A DNA stretch of 15,290 nt from positions 1 to 15,290 of the forward strand of contig JBHJOG010000212.1 of NCBI GenBank assembly GCA_050329975.1. The letters are read 5' to 3'. The stretch's first letter is position 1; every line of letters begins with the position of its first letter. The position numbers were made by a program, and so were the translations under genes. This DNA comes from CALKHQ01 sp050329975. Lineage in GTDB: Bacteria > Pseudomonadota > Alphaproteobacteria > CALKHQ01. The notes below the pieces were generated by a model. The model did not search any database. It saw only the letters and a program-made list of their open reading frames with translations, and was not told the origin of the DNA. This document shows, in pieces, positions 6,705-13,531 of this stretch.

Positions 6705-6724
6705 TCGCGCGGGGGCGCGCGCGA
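6705..6724 (-). repeat. Stem-loop after the glycosyltransferase gene
   Basis: TCGCGCG and CGCGCGA form a perfect 7-bp stem around a 6-base loop, 9 bases beyond the glycosyltransferase stop codon. No T-run follows. It may be a weak or partial terminator, or an RNA-stabilising hairpin that sets different levels of the glycosyltransferase and epimerase messages. The GC-rich background makes chance formation fairly easy. Confidence 0.35.
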
Positions 6725-6733
6725 CCGGCTGGT

Positions 6734-7825
6734 TTATCCGTTGACGGCTTGCGGCCACCGCATCCGGGTGTCGTCGGTGCCGCCGGAGGGCTCGAGGGCG
6801 CTGACGTCGACCTCGTTGAGGCTGTCGGGCGCGCGGCGCCTGGCGCGCAGCGCCGCCCGCGCTGTCGGCACCAGGAACAGGTATCCGGCCAGCATCGTCT
6901 CGCCATAGGCGACCGCGCGGCGCAGCGCGCCTGGCCAGTCCGCCGGGCCGCGCGTGCCGGAGCCGGCGCGCAGGGTCACCACGCCGCTCTTGCCGCCGAA
7001 GGCGAGCCGCTTCGCCTTGTCGACGAAGCGCGTCACGTTCTGCGGATTGAGCACGAAGGCTAGGTCGAGCAGCGGCAGCAGCGCGATCCGCCACAACGGG
7101 TAGTTCTTCAGCACGAAATACATCCGGCTGCGGCCGTTGCGGTAGGGCAGCAGTTTGCGGGCCTCGCCGACATAATGGTGCACCACCGGCGAGCGGCCGA
7201 CCACCGCGTTGCGCAGGCCAAGCCGCTCGACCCGGTAGCAGAAATCGTTGTCGTCCCAATGGAACAGGCACCCCGGATCGAACCCGCCCAGCCGCACGAA
7301 AAGATCGCGCCGCATGAACATGTTGCAGCCTTCCAGCATGTTGGTGTCGTGCAACTCCCATGCCGGCCGGCCGAGGATCATGCGGCCGCGGACCATGCCG
7401 TTCATGGTCATCCGCAAGTCCTTGGTGCCGATCACCCGGCCATCGGCGTCCAGCGCCGCCTCGCCGCCGATCACACCGAGGGTCGGGTCCGATTCGAGCA
7501 GCCCGATCAGCCTGCGCGCGGCCTGCGGATCGACGATCTCGGCATCGTTGTCGAGCACCCACAGATAGGTGCCGGTGGTGAAGCGGGCGGCGGCATTGCG
7601 GCCGTGGCAGATCCCCAGGTTGCGCGGCGACCGGTACAGCTTCACCGACGGAAACTCGCGCGCGATCATCTCCGGCGCGTCGTTGCTGCTGGCGTTGTCG
7701 ACGACGACCACCTCCACATCCGGATAGTCGAGCGCCAGCACGCTGGCCAGGCAGTCGCGCATCGCCTCGATCCGGTTGTAGGACAGCACGATGACTGAAA
7801 GGCGCGGCTCGCCCAAGACGTCCAT
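6734..7825 (-). CDS. Glycosyltransferase family 2 protein
   Basis: The 363-residue product has a GT-A fold of family 2. The N-terminal nucleotide-binding part shows SVIVLSYNR (10-18) and VVVDNASSND (40-49). The metal-binding DxD is LDNDAE (91-96). The acceptor-site region shows LEGCNMFMRRDLFVRLGGFD, then WDDNDFCYRVERLG (190-203), which supplies the catalytic-base region. A hydrophobic segment LWRIALLPLLDLAFVL (244-259) and another near 310-320 suggest membrane association at the inner face. The C-terminal tail is Arg-rich and disordered. The start at 7825 (MDVLGEPRL) is chosen by homology; a GTG at 7921 is in frame but has no ribosome binding site and encodes an unlikely leader. It is probably the first gene of the glycan group, about 100 bases downstream of the predicted promoter. 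Sugar donor and acceptor are unknown. Confidence 0.93.
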   Translation of the reverse strand: MDVLGEPRLSVIVLSYNRIEAMRDCLASVLALDYPDVEVVVVDNASSNDAPEMIAREFPSVKLYRSPRNLGICHGRNAAARFTTGTYLWVLDNDAEIVDPQAARRLIGLLESDPTLGVIGGEAALDADGRVIGTKDLRMTMNGMVRGRMILGRPAWELHDTNMLEGCNMFMRRDLFVRLGGFDPGCLFHWDDNDFCYRVERLGLRNAVVGRSPVVHHYVGEARKLLPYRNGRSRMYFVLKNYPLWRIALLPLLDLAFVLNPQNVTRFVDKAKRLAFGGKSGVVTLRAGSGTRGPADWPGALRRAVAYGETMLAGYLFLVPTARAALRARRRAPDSLNEVDVSALEPSGGTDDTRMRWPQAVNG

Positions 7826-7930
7826 CCCCCCACTATGTACGACCCGCCGATGCCGGCTGCCGTGAGGCGCCCCGGGGTTGCCTGCGCGCAGTCCCCCTGC
7901 ATCGCCGGCGTCCGACGCCACCTGCGGAGG

Positions 7931-7959
7931 ATAGTTGGAAATTCTTACAAAAATGTCAA
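7931..7959 (-). promoter_or_regulatory. Predicted promoter of the glycosyltransferase gene group
   Basis: On the minus strand a perfect TTGACA (complement of 7954-7959) is followed after exactly 17 bases by AACTAT (complement of 7931-7936), which matches TATAAT at three of six positions. Start would be near 7924, leaving a leader of about 100 bases. An 8-bp palindrome GTTCGAAC (7981-7988) sits about 60 bases upstream of that start, at a typical activator distance. The region is AT-rich compared with all neighbours. Confidence 0.5.
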
Positions 7960-8033
7960 TCGCGCATTTAGCTCAGAATTGTTCGAACTTGTTACATTCA
8001 TTTACAATTATTATAGCATAAACCGAAATATCG

Positions 8034-8053
8034 GCGGATGACACAACATCCGC
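8034..8053. repeat. Perfect 7-bp inverted repeat in the AT-rich island
   Basis: GCGGATG-ACACAA-CATCCGC forms a 7-bp stem with a 6-base loop. It is preceded by an overlapping CCGA-AATA-TCGG (8023-8034). No T-run follows on either strand, so it is not a canonical terminator. It could be a protein-binding site or part of a small transcript. Confidence 0.4.
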
Positions 8054-8122
8054 GCGCAACTTTCCAGTAACCAAAGCACGGTCGCAATACAGTAACTTTA
8101 CAGTCACTTGGATTTGCGGACA

Positions 8123-8144
8123 GCCGTTGCGCAAGTGCAACGGC
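8123..8144 (-). terminator. Probable terminator/3' stem-loop of the TRAP operon
   Basis: GCCGTTGC and GCAACGGC form a perfect 8-bp stem with a 6-base loop, starting 17 bases past the permease stop codon on the minus strand. No U-tract follows, so it may be a tract-less hairpin that works with other factors, or a 3'-end stabiliser. Its position at the end of the operon is the main support. Confidence 0.5.
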
Positions 8145-8161
8145 CAGCCAAGACCACGCGG

Positions 8162-11100
8162 TCAGACGGCGATAGCTGCCGACCGGGCCTGCCGGAGGCG
8201 GAGGCGTTGCAGCCAGATAATGACACCGAGCAACAACAGGGCCGGAATGAAGAACAGCTGTTTCGGCGGCTGGTCGGCCGCCAGTTCGACCCTGAGGATC
8301 CGCCAGTCGAAGTCAACGCCCTGCTGCTCGGCGGCACCGCCGAAGGTCAGCATGTCCACAAAGCTGCCCTCCGGCTCGTGGCGAACCTCGAGGCCCGCGT
8401 GCTGCGACAGGCGGTCGCGCCCGCTCAGATCGGACGGTCCGGTGGGCAAACGGACGGTGCGGGTCACCTGCCGGCCCTCGATGGTCATGCCCTCGACCAC
8501 CAGCTGCAGGGTTGCCCCGTCGGGGGTGGCCGCCACCACCTCTTCCATTTGGGCCGGGTCGACGGCCTCCAGCGGCGGCACCAGCATGTCCATCCAGTAG
8601 CCGGGTCGGAACAGGGTGAAGGCGACCAGCAGCAGGGCTGCGCTCTCGTACAAGCGGTTGCGGGCGAAGAACCAGCCCTGGGTGGCTGCCGCAAAGACCA
8701 GCATCGCGATCACCGCACTGCCGACGACAAGCATCAGGTCGACGACGTCCTCGATGCCGATCAGCAGCAGCTGGGTGTTGAAGATGAAGATGAACGGCAG
8801 CGCCACGGTGCGCAGAGAATAGGCGAAAGCGACGATCCCGGTGCGGATCGGGTCGGCGCCCGAGACCGCGGCGGCGGCGAAGGAGGCGAGCCCGACCGGC
8901 GGAGTCACGTCGGCCATGATGCCGAAGTAGAACACGAACATGTGGACCGCGATCAGCGGCACCACCAGGCCGTTCTGCGCGCCCAGCGCCACCACCACCG
9001 GCGCCAGCAGCGAGGAGACGACGATGTAGTTCGCCGTCGTCGGCAGTCCCATGCCCAGGATCAGGCTCAGGATCGCGACCCAGACCAGCATCAGGATCAT
9101 GTCGCCCATCGACAGCAGCTCGACCATGTCGGCCAGCACCTGGCCTACGCCGGTCAGGGTCACGCTGCCGACGATGATGCCGGCGGCGGCAGTGGCGATG
9201 CCGATCCCGATCATGTTCCGTGCGCCGGCGATCATGCCGGCTACGAAGTCGCCGAGCCCGTGTGCCGCCGCGCGCCGCAGCGCGCCCTGGCCGCGCATCA
9301 GGGCAATCAGCGGCCGTTGCGTCAGCGAAACGAAGATCAGCAACATCAGCGCCCAGAACGCCGACAGCCCCGGCGACAGCCGCTCCACCATCAGGCACCA
9401 GATCAGCACCGCCACCGGCAGCAGGAAGTGCAGCCCGGAGCGCACGGTGGGGCCGACCTCCGGCAGGCCGACGATCGGGGCGTTCGGGTCGTCCATGTGC
9501 AGGTCCGGACTGCGGGCCGCGACCCGCAGCAGATAGAGGTAGACCCCGGCCAGCACGGCGACGATCAGCCAGATCGCGGCGTCGCCGGCGACCTGGCGCA
9601 GCACCGCGATCCCGTAATACGCCAGCAGCGCGACCAGCACCACGTTGCAGAGCACGAGGCCGGCCATCGACAGGGTTCGCACGCGCCGGTCCGCGTCGGC
9701 GCGCCCGACGGCCACCATGTAGAGCAGCACCTGCAGGGCGATGACCGCCGCCACCGCCGCAAGCATGGCGCCGGGATCGTCCAGCGCGCCGACCAGCGTC
9801 ACCGCCCAATAGGCCACGCCGGCGATGATCAGGATCGAGGCGGTGGTGATGCCGAACGAGATCAGCTTCCATTTCGCCGGGATCGGCTCGCCCGGCCGGG
9901 GCAGGCCCTGCATGCCGGCTTTCAGGGCTTCCAGGTGGACGATGTAGATCAGCGCGATGTAGCTGATGATCGCCGGCAGGAAGGCGTGCTTCACCACCTC
10001 CGAATAAGGAATGCCGACATATTCCGCCATCAGGAAGGCGGCGGCTCCCATCACCGGCGGCATGATCTGTCCGTTGACCGAGGAGGCGACCTCCACCGCG
10101 CCGGCCTTCTCGCCCGAGAATCCGACCCGCTTCATCAGCGGGATCGTGAAGGTGCCGGTGGTGACCACGTTGGCGATCGAGGAGCCGGAGATCAGGCCGG
10201 TCATGCCGGAGGCGACGACGGCCGCCTTGGCCGGGCCGCCGCGCAGGTGGCCCAGCAGCGAAAAGGCGACCTGGATGAAGTAGTTGCCGGCCCCGGCCTT
10301 GTCGAGCAGCGAGCCGAACAGGACGAACAGGAACACGTAGAGGGTCGACACGCCGAGCGCGGTGCCGAACACGCCCTGGGTGGTCAGCCACTGGTGCTCG
10401 GCGACCTTCGCCAGCGACTGGCCCTTGTGGGCGATCACGTCCGGCATGTACGGGCCGAGGAAGGTGTAGCTGAGGAAGATGAGCCCGATCAGCATCAGCG
10501 GCGGGCCGAGGCTGCGCCGGGTCGCCTCCAGCAGGGTGGCGAGCCCGATCACCGAGACCACCATCGAGAAGTCCGATGGCCGTCCGGACTGGCTGGTCAC
10601 TTCCTGGTAGAACCAGAACAGGTAGCTGGCGCAGAAGGCGGCGACCAGCGCGATCAGCCACTCTGGCGGGCTGATCCGCGTTCGGGAAGCCCTGTCGAAG
10701 GCGGGGATCGCGAGCACCAGCAGGGCATAGCCGCCGGCAGCCACGGTCAGCAGGCTGCGGACCGCCCGGTCGTCGGTGCCGAAGAAGGCGACCAGGCCAT
10801 CGCGCACGTCGCCGATCGAGAAGACGAACCAGGCGCCGAGCGCCACGCCCGCCAGGGCCATCAACGTGGCCGGCGCCGGCCTGATCCGCAGCACCCGGTC
10901 GGCCACCAGCGGGTTGCCGGCGATCAGCAGCGCCGCCCCGAGCAGGCCGGCGATCCAGGGCAGGAAGGCGGGTGCGTGGCCGCTCTCGCTCGCCATGGTC
11001 CGGGCCTGGGCGAAGGACTCCTCGATCTGCGCCGGATCGGCGGTCGCCGGCAGCCGCATGCCGTCGTAGATCGCCTGGGCGGTCAGGTCGAAATAGCTGC

Positions 11101-11467
11101 CGAACACCACCCCCAGCGCGACCAGCCCGGCCAGCAGCAGGAACCAGCCCATCAGTCGCCCCAGGCGCGGGCGCTCGCGGAAATAGGCGGGGTAGGCGCA
11201 GAAACCGAGGAAAACCGCGAAGCCGAGGTGGATGGCGCGCGCCTCGTGGTCGTTCAGCGTCCAGCCGCCCGGCAGCCACTGGGTGAACAGGAACGGCAGC
11301 GGGGAGGCGAAATAGATCTGGAACAGCGACCAGGAGAAGGCCACCACGGCCAGCAGCACCCCGATCGAGCCGCCCAGACTGCGCGCGCCAGTGTCCGACT
11401 GCGCCACCAGCTCCTGCAGTTCCTGCTCGGTCGCCTGGCGCGGCTGTGCCTGGTCCGGCGGGGCCAT
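8162..11467 (-). CDS. TRAP transporter fused permease (4TM/12TM) with DUF3394-like C-terminus
   Basis: The 1101-residue product fuses the small (DctQ-like) and large (DctM-like) TRAP membrane subunits, as is usual for TAXI systems. It drives ion-coupled uptake of substrate delivered by the periplasmic receptor. Residues 1-345 carry the N-terminal helices. The DctM core starts near 365, with GLISGSSIANVVTTGTF (424-440) and NGQIMPPVMGAAAFLMAE (465-482). After a break it resumes at about 675, with LGMGLPTTANYIV (804-816) and DVTPPVGLASFAAAA (853-867). Residues 535-650 add about four extra hydrophobic helices between the two halves. Residues 953-1070 are a soluble DUF3394-like domain with a PDZ-like stretch (1085-residue end excluded), followed by a last helix at about 1071-1086. 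AGGGAGGG precedes the ATG. It is larger than most fused permeases. The upstream TAXI receptor gene is its clear partner. Confidence 0.93.
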   Translation of the reverse strand: MAPPDQAQPRQATEQELQELVAQSDTGARSLGGSIGVLLAVVAFSWSLFQIYFASPLPFLFTQWLPGGWTLNDHEARAIHLGFAVFLGFCAYPAYFRERPRLGRLMGWFLLLAGLVALGVVFGSYFDLTAQAIYDGMRLPATADPAQIEESFAQARTMASESGHAPAFLPWIAGLLGAALLIAGNPLVADRVLRIRPAPATLMALAGVALGAWFVFSIGDVRDGLVAFFGTDDRAVRSLLTVAAGGYALLVLAIPAFDRASRTRISPPEWLIALVAAFCASYLFWFYQEVTSQSGRPSDFSMVVSVIGLATLLEATRRSLGPPLMLIGLIFLSYTFLGPYMPDVIAHKGQSLAKVAEHQWLTTQGVFGTALGVSTLYVFLFVLFGSLLDKAGAGNYFIQVAFSLLGHLRGGPAKAAVVASGMTGLISGSSIANVVTTGTFTIPLMKRVGFSGEKAGAVEVASSVNGQIMPPVMGAAAFLMAEYVGIPYSEVVKHAFLPAIISYIALIYIVHLEALKAGMQGLPRPGEPIPAKWKLISFGITTASILIIAGVAYWAVTLVGALDDPGAMLAAVAAVIALQVLLYMVAVGRADADRRVRTLSMAGLVLCNVVLVALLAYYGIAVLRQVAGDAAIWLIVAVLAGVYLYLLRVAARSPDLHMDDPNAPIVGLPEVGPTVRSGLHFLLPVAVLIWCLMVERLSPGLSAFWALMLLIFVSLTQRPLIALMRGQGALRRAAAHGLGDFVAGMIAGARNMIGIGIATAAAGIIVGSVTLTGVGQVLADMVELLSMGDMILMLVWVAILSLILGMGLPTTANYIVVSSLLAPVVVALGAQNGLVVPLIAVHMFVFYFGIMADVTPPVGLASFAAAAVSGADPIRTGIVAFAYSLRTVALPFIFIFNTQLLLIGIEDVVDLMLVVGSAVIAMLVFAAATQGWFFARNRLYESAALLLVAFTLFRPGYWMDMLVPPLEAVDPAQMEEVVAATPDGATLQLVVEGMTIEGRQVTRTVRLPTGPSDLSGRDRLSQHAGLEVRHEPEGSFVDMLTFGGAAEQQGVDFDWRILRVELAADQPPKQLFFIPALLLLGVIIWLQRLRLRQARSAAIAV

Positions 11468-11530
11468 TCCCGTCAGCCCTCCCTACTGCGCGAGCGCGTT
11501 TCCCTGGTCCAGAACCGGGTGGCTAGGACG

Positions 11531-11563
11531 CCGCCGCCACCGGGGCGGGCCCGGCGGCGACGG
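11531..11563 (-). other. Stable stem-loop between receptor and permease genes
   Basis: A 12-bp GC-rich stem with two single mismatches and a 5-base loop (11545-11549) lies in the 152-bp gap between the TAXI receptor stop and the permease start. Just before it, next to the receptor stop, is the palindrome AGTCCA-G-TGGACT (11604-11616). Intercistronic hairpins after binding-protein genes are known to make the receptor message more abundant than the permease message, as in malE-malF. That role here is inferred. Confidence 0.5.
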
Positions 11564-11619
11564 CGGCGGGATGCAACGGGCACTGGGCGCCCATAGGTCT
11601 GCAAGTCCAGTGGACTGGA

Positions 11620-12603
11620 CTACATCAGGCCGGCTTCCTCGAAGTAGCGGGCAGCGCCGGGATGCAGCGGCGCGGAGTTGCCGTCGGTGATCATCGACTC
11701 CTTGGTCAAGTTCTCGAACGCCGGATGCAGCCGGGTGAAGTCGTCGAAGTTCTCGAACACGGCGGACACCACCGTGTAGATCACGTCGTCGGGCACCCGG
11801 GTCGAGGAGACGAAGGTCGCCTTGACGCCGAAGGTCTCGACGTCGCTGTCGTTGCCCGGATACATGCCGCCGGGGATGGTCGCCGTGGCGTAGTAGGGGT
11901 TCTCGGCGACCAGCGCGTCGACCACCTCGCCGGCCACCGGCACCAGCACGGTGGCGCAGGTGGAGGTCGCCTCCTGGATCGAGCCGGAGGGATGGCCGAC
12001 CGTGAAGACGATGGCGTCGACATTGTTGTCGCAGAGCGCCGCCGCCTGCTCGGCGGAGGCGAGCTCGGAGGCCAGCGCGAAATCGCTCATGCTCCAGCCC
12101 ATGGCTGCCATCAGCACTTCCATCGTCCCGCGCTGCCCGGAGCCCGGGTTGCCGACGTTGACCCGCTTGCCGACCAGGTCCTCGAAACTCGCGATCCCGG
12201 CGTCGGCACGAGCCAGCACGGTGAACGGCTCGCTGTGCACGGAGAAGACGGCGCGCAGCTCCGGATCGGGCTGCGGGAACTCGTCGACACCGCCGTGATA
12301 GGCGTGGTGCTGCCAGTCGGACTGGGCGACCGCCATGTCGAGTTCGCCCTGGGCGATGGCGTTGAGATTGAACACCGAGCCGCCGGTGCTTTCCACCGAG
12401 CAGCGGATGCCATGCTCGGCCCGGTTGGAATTGACCAGTCGGCAGATCGCCCCGCCGGTCGGATAGTAGACACCGGTGACGCCGCCGGTGCCGATGGTGA
12501 TGAAGCGCTGGTCCTGTGCGCCGGCGCCGCCGATGCCGGCGACGGCGAGTGCCGCCGAAGCGGCACAAAGGGCTAGCAGTCCCGCAGGTCGGGAAGTTCG
12601 CAT
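11620..12603 (-). CDS. TAXI-family TRAP transporter solute receptor
   Basis: The 327-residue product is a TAXI-type periplasmic binding protein. A Sec signal peptide covers residues 1-29, with an Ala/Leu/Gly core and a likely cut after AGA. The family signature follows at once: ITIGTGGVTGVYYPTGGAICRLVN (from residue 35, key glycines and the YYPTGG turn). Further on are GGSVFNLNAIAQGELDMAVAQSDW and a C-terminal region with FENFDDFTRLHPAFENLT. Two Cys pairs in the mature protein (C54 and C68, plus two near 191-216) could form disulfides. Characterised TAXI receptors bind glutamate or related carboxylates, so an amino or keto acid is a fair guess, no more. AGGAAG precedes the ATG. The gene is 69 bases after the BKACE gene and feeds the fused permease encoded downstream. 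Confidence 0.95.
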   Translation of the reverse strand: MRTSRPAGLLALCAASAALAVAGIGGAGAQDQRFITIGTGGVTGVYYPTGGAICRLVNSNRAEHGIRCSVESTGGSVFNLNAIAQGELDMAVAQSDWQHHAYHGGVDEFPQPDPELRAVFSVHSEPFTVLARADAGIASFEDLVGKRVNVGNPGSGQRGTMEVLMAAMGWSMSDFALASELASAEQAAALCDNNVDAIVFTVGHPSGSIQEATSTCATVLVPVAGEVVDALVAENPYYATATIPGGMYPGNDSDVETFGVKATFVSSTRVPDDVIYTVVSAVFENFDDFTRLHPAFENLTKESMITDGNSAPLHPGAARYFEEAGLM

Positions 12604-12672
12604 GGCTTCCTCACTCTCTTGTTTGCCTCAAGGATCGCCTCAGGCTAGCCGCTGCCACCGCCTGGGGCAACC

Positions 12673-13521
12673 TCAACGGCCACCTGGCGCGAGGATGCGA
12701 CGGGCGGCCGCCGCGTCGGCCAGCGGGCGGGCCAGCACCGCGGCGCCGGCCGCTGCCTGGGCCACCAGCGCTGCATTGTCCGGCGCCGTGCGGCCGTCGG
12801 CGAGCTGGCGGTTGTTCTCGAACCCGACGCGGACATGGCCGCCGAGCGCGGCGGCGGCGATCGCGCAGGCCTGTTCCATCGGCCCGAAGGCGCAGGCGAA
12901 CCAGGGCAGGTCGAGGCCGAGCGGCCGCCAGGCCTCGAGGAACGGCAGCAGGTCGGCCGGCTGCGACCGCTGGCCCGCGGCGTAGCGGCCGAGGACGAAC
13001 AGCACCGAAGCCCGCTCGCCATGGATCACCGCGCGCCCCAGCAGGTCGGCGAAGCGGCGCACGTCGCCGGGGTCGTAGAGGATGTATTGCGGGCTCACCG
13101 CGCGCTCCGCCATCCAGGCGGCAAGGCCGGCCATCGCGGGCTCTGCGGCCGGGTCCGGCGCAAGCTCGCGGACGGCGATCGAGACTGCCTCCGGGACCAG
13201 CGCGCGGATCGCCGCCATCTGCGTTTCGCGATCGAAACGGCCGGCCGCCTCGGTGGTGACCTGCAGCACCAGCCGGTCGCCGACCGCCGCCCGCACCGCC
13301 ACCATCGCCGGCCGGTAGTCGGCCGGGTCCAGGCTGTGCCGGCCTTCGGCGTCGCGCACATGCAGGTGCAGCAGCGCCGCACCGGCGGCCAGGCAGGACC
13401 CGGCGGCCGCCGCCAGCGCGGCCGGGGTCAGCGGCAGCGCCGGGTGGTCGGCCCGGCCAAGCCGCGCCCCGTTCGGCGCCACCGCGACGATCAGCGGCGG
13501 CCAGGGCTCGGGCGCGGTCAT
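12673..13521 (-). CDS. BKACE-family (DUF849) beta-keto acid cleavage enzyme
   Basis: The 282-residue product belongs to the BKACE family, named for 3-keto-5-aminohexanoate cleavage enzyme (Kce). The family converts a beta-keto acid plus acetyl-CoA into acetoacetate and a new CoA ester, using zinc in a TIM barrel. The metal ligands appear as H52-L-H54 in LLHLHVRD. The other active-site region is R231-V-G-F-E235-N236. QVTTEA (87-92) matches the conserved barrel strand. Compared with my recollection of Kce, the residue after the zinc Glu is Asn rather than Asp, and the early strand reads APNGAR where Kce has a Glu. This suggests a divergent subgroup with its own substrate. The start at 13521 is chosen because the barrel starts just after it; an upstream start at 13578 would overlap the aminotransferase. 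It follows that gene by 10 bases, so they are surely co-transcribed. Confidence 0.88.
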   Translation of the reverse strand: MTAPEPWPPLIVAVAPNGARLGRADHPALPLTPAALAAAAGSCLAAGAALLHLHVRDAEGRHSLDPADYRPAMVAVRAAVGDRLVLQVTTEAAGRFDRETQMAAIRALVPEAVSIAVRELAPDPAAEPAMAGLAAWMAERAVSPQYILYDPGDVRRFADLLGRAVIHGERASVLFVLGRYAAGQRSQPADLLPFLEAWRPLGLDLPWFACAFGPMEQACAIAAAALGGHVRVGFENNRQLADGRTAPDNAALVAQAAAGAAVLARPLADAAAARRILAPGGR

Positions 13522-13531
13522 CGGCAGGCGC

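Larger units (their letters stand above)
7826..8161. other. 336-bp intergenic region with an AT-rich core
   Basis: No credible gene lies here. The part next to the glycosyltransferase is ordinary GC-rich DNA. From about 7,935 to 8,110 the sequence is strikingly AT-rich, with runs such as TTTACAATTATTATAG. It holds the minus-strand promoter (7931-7959), the GTTCGAAC palindrome, and a possible plus-strand promoter TTGTTA (7989-7994), 17 bases, TATAGC (8012-8017). It also holds hairpins at 8034-8053 and 8123-8144, and short direct repeats CAGTAAC at 8065 and 8090 with CAGTCAC at 8101. It separates the two minus-strand gene groups. Confidence 0.8.

Noticed and set aside
6609..7562. Long N-terminal extension of the epimerase (start at 7562)
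   Set aside because: The extension overlaps the glycosyltransferase gene in another frame and is Arg/Ala-rich. The Rossmann fold begins just after ATG 6608, which has its own ribosome binding site.
8034..8053. Hairpin as a rho-independent terminator
   Set aside because: No T-run follows on either strand, and the hairpin at 8123-8144 lies closer to the operon end.
8313..11279. Second minus-strand frame of 988 codons inside the permease gene
   Set aside because: Arg/Gly/Ala-rich low-information product in another frame of the real gene, with no ribosome binding site or motif.
8108..11596. Open frame of 1162 codons on the plus strand opposite the TRAP permease
   Set aside because: Its product is a His/Gln/Arg/Asp-rich string with no domain, and it is the exact antisense of a strongly conserved membrane protein. 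Long antisense frames are expected in high-GC genes.
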